Shown here: one piece after another, positions 16,142-23,382 of the stretch | How the letters are laid out: every line of letters starts with the position of its first letter | Position numbering within the stretch: the stretch's first letter is position 1 | Source: Hyphomicrobiales bacterium | GTDB taxonomy: Bacteria > Pseudomonadota > Alphaproteobacteria > Rhizobiales > Rhizobiaceae | Reading direction: 5' to 3' | DNA: 64,000 bases | Assembly (NCBI GenBank): GCA_900472395.1 | Contig: UCHV01000029.1 | Span: 1-64,000, forward strand | Made by a program: the position numbers and the translations under genes | Notes under the pieces: generated by a model | What the model saw: the letters and a program-made list of their open reading frames with translations, nothing else | The model's database searches: none | Told to the model about the DNA's origin: nothing

Positions 16142-17203
16142 GTGCCGCTTGCAGACATTCGCAAGGTTCAGGTCATCGCGCCGAACTTCAAGCGGCGCCT
16201 CTCCGGCGTAACGTCGACAATCATCCAGCTTCTGCCGGTGCAAGACCGCCAAGGCCTGAAGATCGCGGCACTCGGCCCCGGCCTGCCCGCCACCCTGCCC
16301 TTTATTCGTTTTCGCGATCTCGTTCACTTCTGGACTGCGCCGGAAGGTTCTTCGGTTCGCGTCTGGCATGCGCGCCGTAATCTCGAAATGCTGCCTGCCA
16401 TCCTGATGCGGGATATTCTGCGGATGAAGATCCGCATCGTCTTCACCTCCGCCTCACAGCGAAAACATTCCGGCTGGACCAAGTGGCTGATCTCGAAAAT
16501 GGATGCGGTGATCGCCACCAGCGCCAAGACGTCAGCCTATCTGGAAGTGCCCAACACGGTCGTGTTGCACGGCATCGATACACAACGGTTTTCACCGCCT
16601 GCAGATAGAGAGTCCGCCAAACGCGCCTGCGGACTTGATCCGGAGACCAAGATCGTCGGCTGCTTTGGCCGCATACGTCATCAGAAAGGTACGGACCTTT
16701 TTGTCGACAGCATGATCCGCCTGCTGCCGGACCGTCCTGACTGGACCGCAATCATCGCCGGTCGCGCCACGGCAAAACACGTCGCCTTCGAAAATGAACT
16801 GAAGGCGCGCGTGGCATCGGCCGGCCTTGCCGGACGTATCGTCTTTGTGGGCGAGCACACCGACATCAACGACTGGTATCGCGCGTTGGATCTGTTCATT
16901 GCGCCGCAGCGCTGGGAAGGTTTTGGGCTGACACCGCTTGAGGCCATGGCAACCGGCGTGCCGGTCGTCGCCACGGATGTCGGGGCGTTTTCGGAACTGA
17001 TCGTGGCTGGCGATGAAGAGACGGGCCAGATCATTGCGCGTGACAATCTCGACGCCATGGTAATGGCGGCAGCGGGTTTCATGGATAATGACGAGCGCCG
17101 TCTTGCCTCTTGCGAGCACGCACGCATCCATGCCGAGCGTAATTTTAATATCGAGGGCGAAGCGCGCAAATTGGCCGAGATCTACCAGATCACGGCCAGC
17201 TGA
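16142..17203 (+). CDS. lpsB: LPS core glycosyltransferase, GT4 family (LpsB/LpcC type)
   Basis: 353 residues. A GT-B retaining glycosyltransferase that adds a sugar (mannose in characterised rhizobial homologues) to the lipopolysaccharide inner core at the cytoplasmic face of the inner membrane. The N-terminus KVQVIAPNFKRRLSGVTSTIIQLLPVQ is typical of LpsB/LpcC. The nucleotide-sugar domain carries GCFGRIRHQKGTDLFVDSMIRL and the EGFGLTPLEAMATGVPVVATDVGAFSEL signature with the E-x7-E motif. The start is a GTG preceded by GGAGA. It follows greA closely and may share its transcript. In S. meliloti the homologue is needed for a normal LPS core and effective symbiosis. The symbol rests on family and gene order. 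Confidence 0.85.
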   Translation: MPLADIRKVQVIAPNFKRRLSGVTSTIIQLLPVQDRQGLKIAALGPGLPATLPFIRFRDLVHFWTAPEGSSVRVWHARRNLEMLPAILMRDILRMKIRIVFTSASQRKHSGWTKWLISKMDAVIATSAKTSAYLEVPNTVVLHGIDTQRFSPPADRESAKRACGLDPETKIVGCFGRIRHQKGTDLFVDSMIRLLPDRPDWTAIIAGRATAKHVAFENELKARVASAGLAGRIVFVGEHTDINDWYRALDLFIAPQRWEGFGLTPLEAMATGVPVVATDVGAFSELIVAGDEETGQIIARDNLDAMVMAAAGFMDNDERRLASCEHARIHAERNFNIEGEARKLAEIYQITAS

Positions 17204-17212
17204 ATAGCGCGA

Positions 17213-18022
17213 CTACCGGTCTATGGTGTCCGCGATCGGATGCTTTTTCACAGCATTACGCTGATATATCTTCGCCTGCGTCAGGAACGAATAGGAAGCC
17301 CCGGTCATGGCCTGAATGAGCCCGGGCACACCGCAGCGCCACAGGCCGTTGAAGAAATAAAGCCGCAGAAAATAGACCGTCGGCGAGAATACCAGCTTCT
17401 TGAGTTTTGACTTCTTGCCTTCAGCTACCTTCTGGTCTGCCTTCAGGGTCGAATATTTGTTTTCTTTCAAGATCTGCTCATCGAGCAACAAGGGCCGGAA
17501 GTGCAACAGGCTTCCTCTCGGCGTATCCTTCACGTGGCCGTCAGGCGTTATGCCTTCATGAACCTTCTGGCTGAGATCATATCGACCTTTGCCGTTGCGG
17601 ATCATGCGAAGATTCTGCCGCTCTCGCACGTTTTCCGGCGTGTAACCATATCCGATAAGGTACGGACGGCGGGCAATTCGCCAGCCGACCAAATCCGCCG
17701 GCGCCTCGAGCAAGCTTGGCAGAAGAGACTGAAACTGTTCATCCAGCCGCTCATCGGCATCGATATTGAAGCACCATGGCTGAGTGCATTGAGATAACGC
17801 GAATTGCTTCTGCCCTGCATAACCGCGCCATGGCTCATACATGAAGCGGATGGGCCAACCTTTATCGATATAGGACTGAACAAGGTCCGCTGTTTTATCC
17901 GTTGATCCGGAGTCGACGATGACGATTTCAGAAAAATCTTTGAGACTTTCGATGCAGCGTCCTAGATATTCCTCCTCATTGAGGCAGATGATGAAGCCCG
18001 ATATAGGCAGAAGGCGAGTCAT
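17213..18022 (-). CDS. Glycosyltransferase family 2 (LPS core, WaaE/KdtX-like)
   Basis: 269 residues. A GT-A inverting glycosyltransferase with SGFIICLNEEEYLGRCIESL at the N-terminus, IVDSGSTDKTADLV, and the metal-binding FNIDADERLD. This matches the WaaE/KdtX group, which adds glucose to heptose or Kdo in the LPS core of other Gram-negative bacteria. The C-terminus ends in basic and aromatic segments, suggesting membrane association. I chose the ATG at 18022; ten upstream codons are in frame but lack a ribosome site. It converges with lpsB (9 bases apart) and diverges from the GT25 gene. The position corresponds to one of the lpsE, lpsD or lpsC genes of S. meliloti, but I cannot say which. 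Confidence 0.82.
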   Translation of the reverse strand: MTRLLPISGFIICLNEEEYLGRCIESLKDFSEIVIVDSGSTDKTADLVQSYIDKGWPIRFMYEPWRGYAGQKQFALSQCTQPWCFNIDADERLDEQFQSLLPSLLEAPADLVGWRIARRPYLIGYGYTPENVRERQNLRMIRNGKGRYDLSQKVHEGITPDGHVKDTPRGSLLHFRPLLLDEQILKENKYSTLKADQKVAEGKKSKLKKLVFSPTVYFLRLYFFNGLWRCGVPGLIQAMTGASYSFLTQAKIYQRNAVKKHPIADTIDR

Positions 18023-18114
18023 AGTGTCGATCCGTAGAGAGCAAGACCTCAAACGCGCAAACCGCGTGAGCTTTGCTGCATCTATAGGAACCAGAAGAGG
18101 AAAGGTAGCGCGCC

Positions 18115-18957
18115 ATGAGGATTTTCGTCATCAATCTGGCACGCAATCCGGAACGTCTCGAGCGCATGGAAAAACTGCTTGCCGCACAGGGCTTGCAGTT
18201 TGAGCGGCTGGAGGCCGTCGATGGCAAAACGCTGAAAGAAGAAGAGATCGCGCGGTGGTCTCAGCGACAACCGGATGGCAGCCTTTGTCTTTCGCCAAGT
18301 GAGGTGGGCTGTATGCTCAGCCATCGTCACGCATGGGAAAAGATCGCCGCCATGGAAACGGGTCACGCCGTGATTCTCGAAGACGACATCCATTTCTCGG
18401 CAGAAGCGGCAGCCTTTCTGAAATCGAGCGAATGGATTCCGGCTGACGCCGAGATCGTCAAGATCGAGACCGTGAAGAAGTGGAAAACCGTCGTTTCGAA
18501 AAAGAGCATTCCCCTGGATCACGGACATAGCCTGGCAAGGTTGCTTGGCCAGCATTTTGGCATGGCAGGCTATATCTTGACACCGCGAAGCTCGGCACGA
18601 CTGCTAAGTGAGTTGGGAAGCCTACATATGGCGGTCGACCAAATTTTGTTTGATCCGGCGTCGGACTTGTTCAGCCGCACGCAAATCTACCAGATGATGC
18701 CGGCACTTTGCATTCAGGATCAATTTGCGGGCGCTGCGACCGAAGCGTTATCCAGTGATATCGTACGTGCGTGGGAAATCGGTCGCAAGAAGAAGACATT
18801 GACGCAGAAAGCAGTGCGTGAGAGCCGTCGTTTATGGGGGCAGGTCAACGCTTTCATATACGGCAGCAGGTTTAATCCTTTTTCCAGAAGATTGAATGTT
18901 CGCGTTGATTTTCGAAAAGATGTCGGCGGCCCGGTGTCCGACATCCATCGAAAATAA
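18115..18957 (+). CDS. Glycosyltransferase family 25 (LPS biosynthesis)
   Basis: 280 residues. The opening MRIFVINLARNPERLERMEKLL, followed by FERLEAVDGKTL, is the classic GT25 start seen in LPS galactosyl- and glucosyltransferases such as LgtB and Lex1. The metal and donor motif is VILEDDIHFSAEA, and the cysteine-containing SEVGCMLSHRHAWEKI is also typical. It probably adds a hexose to the LPS core or O-chain in the cytoplasm. The stretch after about 18.5 kb is lower in GC than lpsB, and the following gene in the same direction is broken. Ribosome site GAGGAAAGG, ATG at 18115. Confidence 0.85.
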   Translation: MRIFVINLARNPERLERMEKLLAAQGLQFERLEAVDGKTLKEEEIARWSQRQPDGSLCLSPSEVGCMLSHRHAWEKIAAMETGHAVILEDDIHFSAEAAAFLKSSEWIPADAEIVKIETVKKWKTVVSKKSIPLDHGHSLARLLGQHFGMAGYILTPRSSARLLSELGSLHMAVDQILFDPASDLFSRTQIYQMMPALCIQDQFAGAATEALSSDIVRAWEIGRKKKTLTQKAVRESRRLWGQVNAFIYGSRFNPFSRRLNVRVDFRKDVGGPVSDIHRK

Positions 18958-19013
18958 CTGTTTCATCTCGTCGCGGAAGCTCGTAAACGGCGAATTGATT
19001 TCGCGGGGTGGTG

Positions 19014-19776
19014 ATGAAAACGCTTATTTATCAATTTTGGAAGGGAACGATTCCGGCTTACGCCAGCCTGAGTTCACGTCTCTTCAAAGAATATGCGCAA
19101 CGCCATGGCGCGGCATACCGCTTTGATGAGAACCCGGATTTCTTCAAGGGTAAGTATTCCGAATATTACCACGCACTTCGTCCAGTCTATGACGACGACT
19201 TCCTTCAGTACGACAGGGTGATATTCATCGATGCCGATGTTTACCCGAAGAGGGAAGCTTCCGCCGATATCCTCACAGCTTCCATAGATCACATCGGCAT
19301 GGTCGAGGAGCTTGATCCCGAGATACGCGGCGACAGACCAAGGTGGCTTAACGATCGAAACGATCATCGCTGGGCATTTGGTGTCAGGCGCTGTTTTCCG
19401 CGCAACCCCGCCAAGATTTCCAGACGGCACGACACGCGCCTTTAACTCTGGCGTCATCGTCTACACCCGCGAAGGTATTCTTGCGGCGCGGCGCAACTTT
19501 CCGAACATCACCGCTTATTCAGCCGCCATGCGTCTGGCATTTTTACCGCGCTTTTATCGTCTGGATCAAAACTATCTGGGCACAGCCTGCTTCAGAAAAG
19601 GAATGCAGATGACTGTGCTCGAACAACGCTGGAATCGCATCGTGAAAGCGGAAACGCTGAACGAAAACCGCCTTGTCAAAACGCCGCGGGCGGATACGGC
19701 GTTTGTGCACTGGCAGGTTCGAAATAGACGGGACTATTCGGAAAACGAAATTCTCGCACTCATCGAAAGCGCCTGA
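19014..19776 (+). pseudogene. Frameshifted glycosyltransferase-like gene in the LPS locus
   Basis: Two overlapping open frames look like halves of one protein of roughly 250 residues. The first (from 19014) begins MKTLIYQFWKGTIPAYASLSSRLFKEYAQRHGAAY and contains RVIFIDADVYPK, a DxD-like sugar-nucleotide motif. It then degenerates into unlikely sequence after about 19.32 kb. The second frame, shifted by +1, continues with RAFNSGVIVYTREG and DQNYLGTACF, which look like the second half of a nucleotide-diphospho-sugar transferase. The switch lies between roughly 19312 and 19400 and needs one extra base or two missing ones. It may be a true mutation or a sequencing error. If real, the LPS structure of this strain may lack one sugar. 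Confidence 0.65.
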
Positions 19777-19784
19777 GAAGCTGG

Positions 19785-19821
19785 AATTTCAGCGCGGCTG
19801 AAATTTGCCGCCGCTGAAATT
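19785..19821. terminator. Nested inverted repeats between the broken gene and lrp
   Basis: AATTTCAGC (19785-19793) pairs perfectly with GCTGAAATT (19797-19805); a further copy of GCTGAAATT follows at 19813-19821. Lying between convergent genes, the structure may terminate transcription from both sides, most simply for lrp on the minus strand, although no long T run is present. Confidence 0.45.
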
Positions 19822-19829
19822 GAGACCGC

Positions 19830-20297
19830 TCACACCTCAACCAATCCCGTCTTCTTCACCTGCCGGATTGTCAGCATCGTTCTCACCGTGTCGACATGTT
19901 CGTTGGCCGTCAGGACCTCGATGACGAAATCCTGGAATTTGGTGAGGTTTTCAGAAACGCAATGCAGCAGAAAATCGCTGTCGCCGGACACCATCCAGGC
20001 CTGGCGCACCATCGGCCACTCGGTGGTGGCGGCCGCGAATGATTTGAGGTTTGCCTCGGACTGATGTTTCAGGCCGACGATACAGAAGGCGACAAGATCG
20101 AAGCCCAGCTTCGGCCCGCTCAGCATCGCGTGGTAACCTTCAATGATGCCGCTCTCCTCGAGCTTGCGCACCCTTCGAAGACATGGCGGCGCAGAAATAC
20201 CGACGCGCTCCGCCAGTTCGACATTGGTCATGCGGCCGTCAGCCTGCAGTTCACGCAGAATTTTCAGATCAATACTGTCGAGTTCCACGCGGATCAC
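19830..20297 (-). CDS. Lrp/AsnC family transcriptional regulator
   Basis: 155 residues. The N-terminal helix-turn-helix is clear (DLKILRELQADGRMTNVELAERVGISAPPCLRRVRKLEESGII), followed by the RAM ligand-binding domain (DLVAFCIVGLKHQ, WMVSGDSDFLLHCVSENLTKFQDFVIEVL). Such regulators sense amino acids and control their metabolism or transport. In S. meliloti the gene at this position (lrp3) is tied to LPS core genes and LsrB by earlier work, as I recall. It diverges from trxB, and the 257 bases between them hold both promoters. The effector is unknown. Confidence 0.92.
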   Translation of the reverse strand: MIRVELDSIDLKILRELQADGRMTNVELAERVGISAPPCLRRVRKLEESGIIEGYHAMLSGPKLGFDLVAFCIVGLKHQSEANLKSFAAATTEWPMVRQAWMVSGDSDFLLHCVSENLTKFQDFVIEVLTANEHVDTVRTMLTIRQVKKTGLVEV

Positions 20298-20554
20298 AGC
20301 CTTGCCTTTCTATCGATGTCACGCAAGCATCCTCTATAGAAATCGAGGAATTCCGCAACAAAGTTTCAGCGCGGCGATGGATTGTTGCACAGAAGGCTCA
20401 AGTCCTGTTGGAAACGCATGGCTGCCCTTGAATATCCGCATGGAACAATCATAAATGAACATTCGCAGGCAGTGGAATGCGGTGGAATACCCATATAGGG
20501 AAGCAGTTTCCATTTTAAGGCTCACTGCCGCGGCACTGAATTAAGGATCGTCCC

Positions 20555-21529
20555 ATGTCTGCCCGTCACACTCAGGTTCTCATCATCGGCTCCGGCCCCG
20601 CCGGTTACACGGCTGCCATCTATGCGGCACGCGCCATGTTGAAGCCGGTCCTGATCGCCGGAATGGAACAGGGCGGTCAGTTGATGATCACCACAGATGT
20701 GGAAAATTACCCGGGCTTTGCTGATCCTATCCAGGGGCCGTGGCTGATGGAGCAGATGCTGGGCCAAGCCCAGCACGTCGGCGCGGAAATCGTCAATGAC
20801 CTGGTGACCGAAGTCGACACCATCCGCCGCCCCTTCACCGTGAAGACGGATAGCGGACAGGTATGGACTGCCGATACGCTCATCATTGCGACCGGCGCCA
20901 AGGCCAAGTGGCTCGGAATTGAAAGCGAACAGACATTTCAGGGTTTTGGCGTTTCGGCCTGCGCCACATGCGATGGCTTTTTCTATCGCAACAAGGATGT
21001 AATCGTGGTCGGCGGCGGCAATTCGGCTGTCGAGGAAGCGCTCTACCTCTCCAACATTGCCAAGACAGTTACGGTCGTGCATCGCCGCGACAGTTTCCGT
21101 TCGGAGAAAATTCTGCAGGAACGCCTGTTCCAGCGTGAGAACGTGAAAGTGCTCTGGAACACCGAGATTGCCGAAATCACCGGCACACCTGCAAAGCCGC
21201 CAATGCCGCCTTCCGTTTCCGGCGTTCGCCTGCGCGACACACGCACCGGCGTCATCAGCGACAGCACGATTGACGGCGTGTTCGTGGCCATCGGCCATGC
21301 ACCTGCCGTCGAACTGTTCAAGGACAAGCTGAAACTGAAGTCCAACGGCTACATGTGGACCGCACCGGATTCGACCGCAACCGATGTGCCCGGCATCTTT
21401 GCCGCCGGAGATGTGACAGACGACACATTCCGTCAGGCTATCACCGCCGCCGGCATGGGTTGCATGGCAGCATTGGAAGCAGAACGTTTCATCGCCGGCA
21501 TCCAGCCGATTGCCGAAGCCGCCGAATAA
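20555..21529 (+). CDS. trxB: Thioredoxin reductase
   Basis: 324 residues, normal for bacterial TrxB, a cytoplasmic FAD enzyme that reduces thioredoxin with NADPH. The FAD-binding loop GSGPAGYTAAIYAARA is at the N-terminus. The redox disulfide CATC lies at Cys136-Cys139, followed directly by DGFF. The NADPH loop is VVGGGNSAVEEALYLSNIAKTVTVVHRRDSFR, and the second FAD motif is PGIFAAGDVTDDTFRQAITAAGMGCMAA. The ATG is preceded by AAGGATCG. lsrB starts 23 bases after its stop, so the two are probably one transcript, linking thiol reduction to a redox-sensing regulator. Confidence 0.97.
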   Translation: MSARHTQVLIIGSGPAGYTAAIYAARAMLKPVLIAGMEQGGQLMITTDVENYPGFADPIQGPWLMEQMLGQAQHVGAEIVNDLVTEVDTIRRPFTVKTDSGQVWTADTLIIATGAKAKWLGIESEQTFQGFGVSACATCDGFFYRNKDVIVVGGGNSAVEEALYLSNIAKTVTVVHRRDSFRSEKILQERLFQRENVKVLWNTEIAEITGTPAKPPMPPSVSGVRLRDTRTGVISDSTIDGVFVAIGHAPAVELFKDKLKLKSNGYMWTAPDSTATDVPGIFAAGDVTDDTFRQAITAAGMGCMAALEAERFIAGIQPIAEAAE

Positions 21530-21552
21530 CGACGACGAAAAGGACTCAAGGC

Positions 21553-22455
21553 ATGGTGGTGCCTCTGGACTGGGACAAACTACGCATCTTCCACGCGGCG
21601 GCGGAGGCAGGCTCCTTCACCCATGCGGCAGACAAGCTGCACCTGTCCCAGTCGGCCATCAGCCGTCAGGTCAGCGCGCTCGAGCAGGATGTGGGCGTAA
21701 AGCTGTTCCACCGCCATGCCCGCGGTCTCATCCTCACCGAACAGGGCGAATTGCTTTATCGCACCGCCCACGACGTGCTTTTGAAGCTCGAAACGGTGAA
21801 GATGCAGCTGACGGAAACGACCGACAAGCCGTCAGGCAAGTTGCGCGTCACCACCACGGTGGGCCTTGGCCAGGGCTGGCTGACCGATAAGGTGCAGGAA
21901 TTCCTGCAACTTTATCCGGAAATGTCGATCCAGCTCATCCTCGACAACGAGGAAGTCGACGTAAACATGCGTCACGCCGATTGCGCCATCCGCCTTCGCC
22001 AGCCACAGCAATCCGACCTTATCCAGCGCAAACTGTTTACCGTGCATATGCACGTCTATGCGGCACCATCCTATATCAACCGATTCGGCGAGCCGCAGAC
22101 TGTCGAAGATCTCGACAATCATCGCATCATCAGTTTCGGCCTCCCGGCCCCGAACTATCTGCTCGACGTCAACTGGCTCGAAGATGCAGGCCGATCTTCC
22201 GACAATCCGCGCACTCCGCACCTGCAGATCAACAGCCAGACCTCGATCAAGCGCGCATGCCTCCTGGGAATCGGCATCGCGGTGCTGCCGGATTACATCG
22301 TCGGCCGCGATCCGGGACTGATTCAGCTGGCGATCAACGCCGACATCCCCTCGTTCGACACTTATTTCTGCTATCCGGACGAAATCAAGAATGCGGCAAA
22401 GCTCAAGGTTTTCCGTGACTTCATCGTCGCAAAGGCCCGCAACTGGAACTTCTGA
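21553..22455 (+). CDS. lsrB: LysR family regulator LsrB/VtlR
   Basis: 300 residues. The LysR helix-turn-helix is near the N-terminus (LRIFHAAAEAGSFTHAADKLHLSQSAISRQVSALEQDVGVKLFHR), followed by a substrate-binding fold. Cysteines occur at positions 144, 236 and 273. The S. meliloti redox sensor LsrB is reported to use Cys146, Cys238 and Cys275, the same spacing offset by two. The place behind trxB and just before tandem AbcR-like sRNAs also matches lsrB/vtlR of Agrobacterium and Sinorhizobium. The protein controls oxidative stress genes, LPS genes and AbcR sRNAs in those relatives. The ATG at 21553 follows AAGGACTCAAGGC. The assignment rests on context plus cysteine spacing. Confidence 0.85.
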   Translation: MVVPLDWDKLRIFHAAAEAGSFTHAADKLHLSQSAISRQVSALEQDVGVKLFHRHARGLILTEQGELLYRTAHDVLLKLETVKMQLTETTDKPSGKLRVTTTVGLGQGWLTDKVQEFLQLYPEMSIQLILDNEEVDVNMRHADCAIRLRQPQQSDLIQRKLFTVHMHVYAAPSYINRFGEPQTVEDLDNHRIISFGLPAPNYLLDVNWLEDAGRSSDNPRTPHLQINSQTSIKRACLLGIGIAVLPDYIVGRDPGLIQLAINADIPSFDTYFCYPDEIKNAAKLKVFRDFIVAKARNWNF

Positions 22456-22581
22456 CCGCAGTTGTCAGCTTTGCCGTATTTTTCGTGTTCCAAGGGCGGC
22501 TGTCGCGCAACCTTTGCAAATATGAAAGCCTAGTGACATAAGCCGCGCGCATAACGCATAGCTGGAATGCACAATAAAGCG

Positions 22582-22610
22582 TTGTGAGCTGCACAAAAAA
22601 CGCCCATATC
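22582..22610 (+). promoter_or_regulatory. Promoter of the first AbcR-like sRNA
   Basis: TTGTGA (22582-22587) and CATATC (22605-22610) are separated by 17 bases. The -35 is part of GTGAGC, which recurs inverted as GCTCAC at 22611-22616, so an inverted repeat flanks the -10. LysR-type sites are dyads of this sort, and control by the upstream lsrB/vtlR gene is plausible. A start near 22617 is implied. Confidence 0.5.
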
Positions 22611-22616
22611 GCTCAC

Positions 22617-22733
22617 AGCTGATGCACATGGTGGCTTTCCTCCCAGTTCCACCGCAGCAGCTGTTCCCCTCTGGAGGTTTTTTGACCTTCATACCTATAG
22701 GGCCCTGGAGCGATCCGGTGGCCCTCTTTTTTT
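22617..22733 (+). ncRNA. abcR1: AbcR1-like trans-acting sRNA
   Basis: About 117 bases from the inferred start to the end of the terminator. The first hairpin, GGTGG (22630-22634) with CCACC (22649-22653), displays the anti-Shine-Dalgarno sequence CTCCC (22640-22644) in its loop. A conserved core GCTGTTCCCCTCTGGAGG follows (22660-22677), and then an intrinsic terminator, AGGGCC (22699-22704) with GGCCCT (22720-22725) and seven T. A second copy of the core lies 222 bases on. Tandem AbcR1/AbcR2 (alpha-r15 family) after the vtlR gene is the arrangement known in Agrobacterium, where they silence ABC transporter mRNAs with Hfq. Which copy is 1 or 2 is by order only. Confidence 0.82.
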
Positions 22734-22841
22734 GCCTGCACGCCGCCGGCAGAAGTCGGGACATTTTCCCCAACATCGATAAAATGACGTTTTGTCGGAA
22801 AATGCCCTTGCCATCCGCGCATGGGCTCCCCATTTCAATAA

Positions 22842-22952
22842 CAGCCGGCCCCGTTGGTGATGCCCCTCGTTGCCAATGCCGGCTGTTCCCCTCTGGAGGT
22901 TTTGAAACCTTCACCCCTAAGGGCCGCGGATTTCCGTCGGCCCATTTTTTTG
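22842..22952 (+). ncRNA. abcR2: AbcR2-like trans-acting sRNA
   Basis: About 110 bases. A possible promoter has TTGCCA (22808-22813) and CATTTC (22831-22836). The first stem pairs GCCGGC (22844-22849) with GCCGGC (22878-22883), extended inward by TTGG/CCAA, and shows GCCCCTC in the loop, another anti-Shine-Dalgarno sequence. The shared core GCTGTTCCCCTCTGGAGG is at 22882-22899. AGGTTT/AAACCT forms a small hairpin, and GGGCC (22921-22925) with GGCCC (22939-22943) plus seven T is the terminator. The loops of the two sRNAs differ, suggesting overlapping but not identical target sets. Confidence 0.8.
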
Positions 22953-22997
22953 CCCGCTATTCCGAAAATTTCTCCCGGCACCCCTTAAAATCGGATT

Positions 22998-23019
22998 TTG
23001 CCGATTTATATATCGGCAA
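22998..23019. promoter_or_regulatory. Palindromic operator at the start of the ArsR gene
   Basis: TTGCCGAT (22998-23005) and ATCGGCAA (23012-23019) are perfect 8-base arms around TTATAT. The right arm includes the A of the ArsR ATG at 23019. A TATATA -10 lies in the middle (23007-23012), so bound regulator would cover the promoter, and the transcript may start at or very near the ATG. This is a typical autoregulatory ArsR/SmtB site layout. Confidence 0.65.
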
Positions 23020-23348
23020 TGACCGATATGACCAAAACGCAGATCGACCCGGTTGAAAAGGCGGAGATCCTCAAGGCGCTCTCGCACCCGAAACGCGTCG
23101 AGTTTCTGGAATGGATGCGGCAGCCGGAAAACCATTTCTGCAGCCAGGCGCACCCGCTCGACATGGGCATTTGCGCCGGTCAGTTCGAAAAATGCTGCGA
23201 CCTTTCGCAGTCCACAGTGTCCCAACATCTTTCCGTGCTGGAAAAAGCTGGTCTCATCACGCTCAAGCGGGTCGGCCAGTGGTCCTTCTACCAGCGCAAC
23301 GAGGAGCGTATCGCGGCCTTCATCGAAGACCTGCGCGCCACTCTCTGA
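23019..23348 (+). CDS. ArsR family transcriptional regulator
   Basis: 109 residues with the winged helix typical of ArsR/SmtB (VEKAEILKALSHPKRVEFLEWM, CCDLSQSTVSQHLSVLEKAGLITLKRVGQWSFYQRN). Cysteines in HFCSQ, GICAGQ and FEKCCDLSQS, the last beside the recognition helix, could form a metal or thiol-reactive switch, but the pattern is not the ELCVCDL metal site of ArsR. It lies 34 bases before an Old Yellow Enzyme gene and has a palindrome at its own start, so it most likely represses this two-gene operon and responds to an electrophile, oxidant or metal. The start may be leaderless at 23019; a second ATG is at 23028. Confidence 0.85.
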   Translation: MTDMTKTQIDPVEKAEILKALSHPKRVEFLEWMRQPENHFCSQAHPLDMGICAGQFEKCCDLSQSTVSQHLSVLEKAGLITLKRVGQWSFYQRNEERIAAFIEDLRATL

Positions 23349-23382
23349 TCCAGAATTCTCAAGGCAGCTAAAAGGAGCCCTC

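Noticed and set aside
19300..19400. Programmed frameshift in the glycosyltransferase-like gene
   Set aside because: No slippery heptamer or downstream pseudoknot is apparent; mutation or sequencing error is simpler.
19785..19821. Three copies of a 9-base sequence as a small CRISPR-like or phage repeat
   Set aside because: The copies are inverted and direct with spacers of 3 and 7 bases, which fits nested terminator hairpins and not an array.
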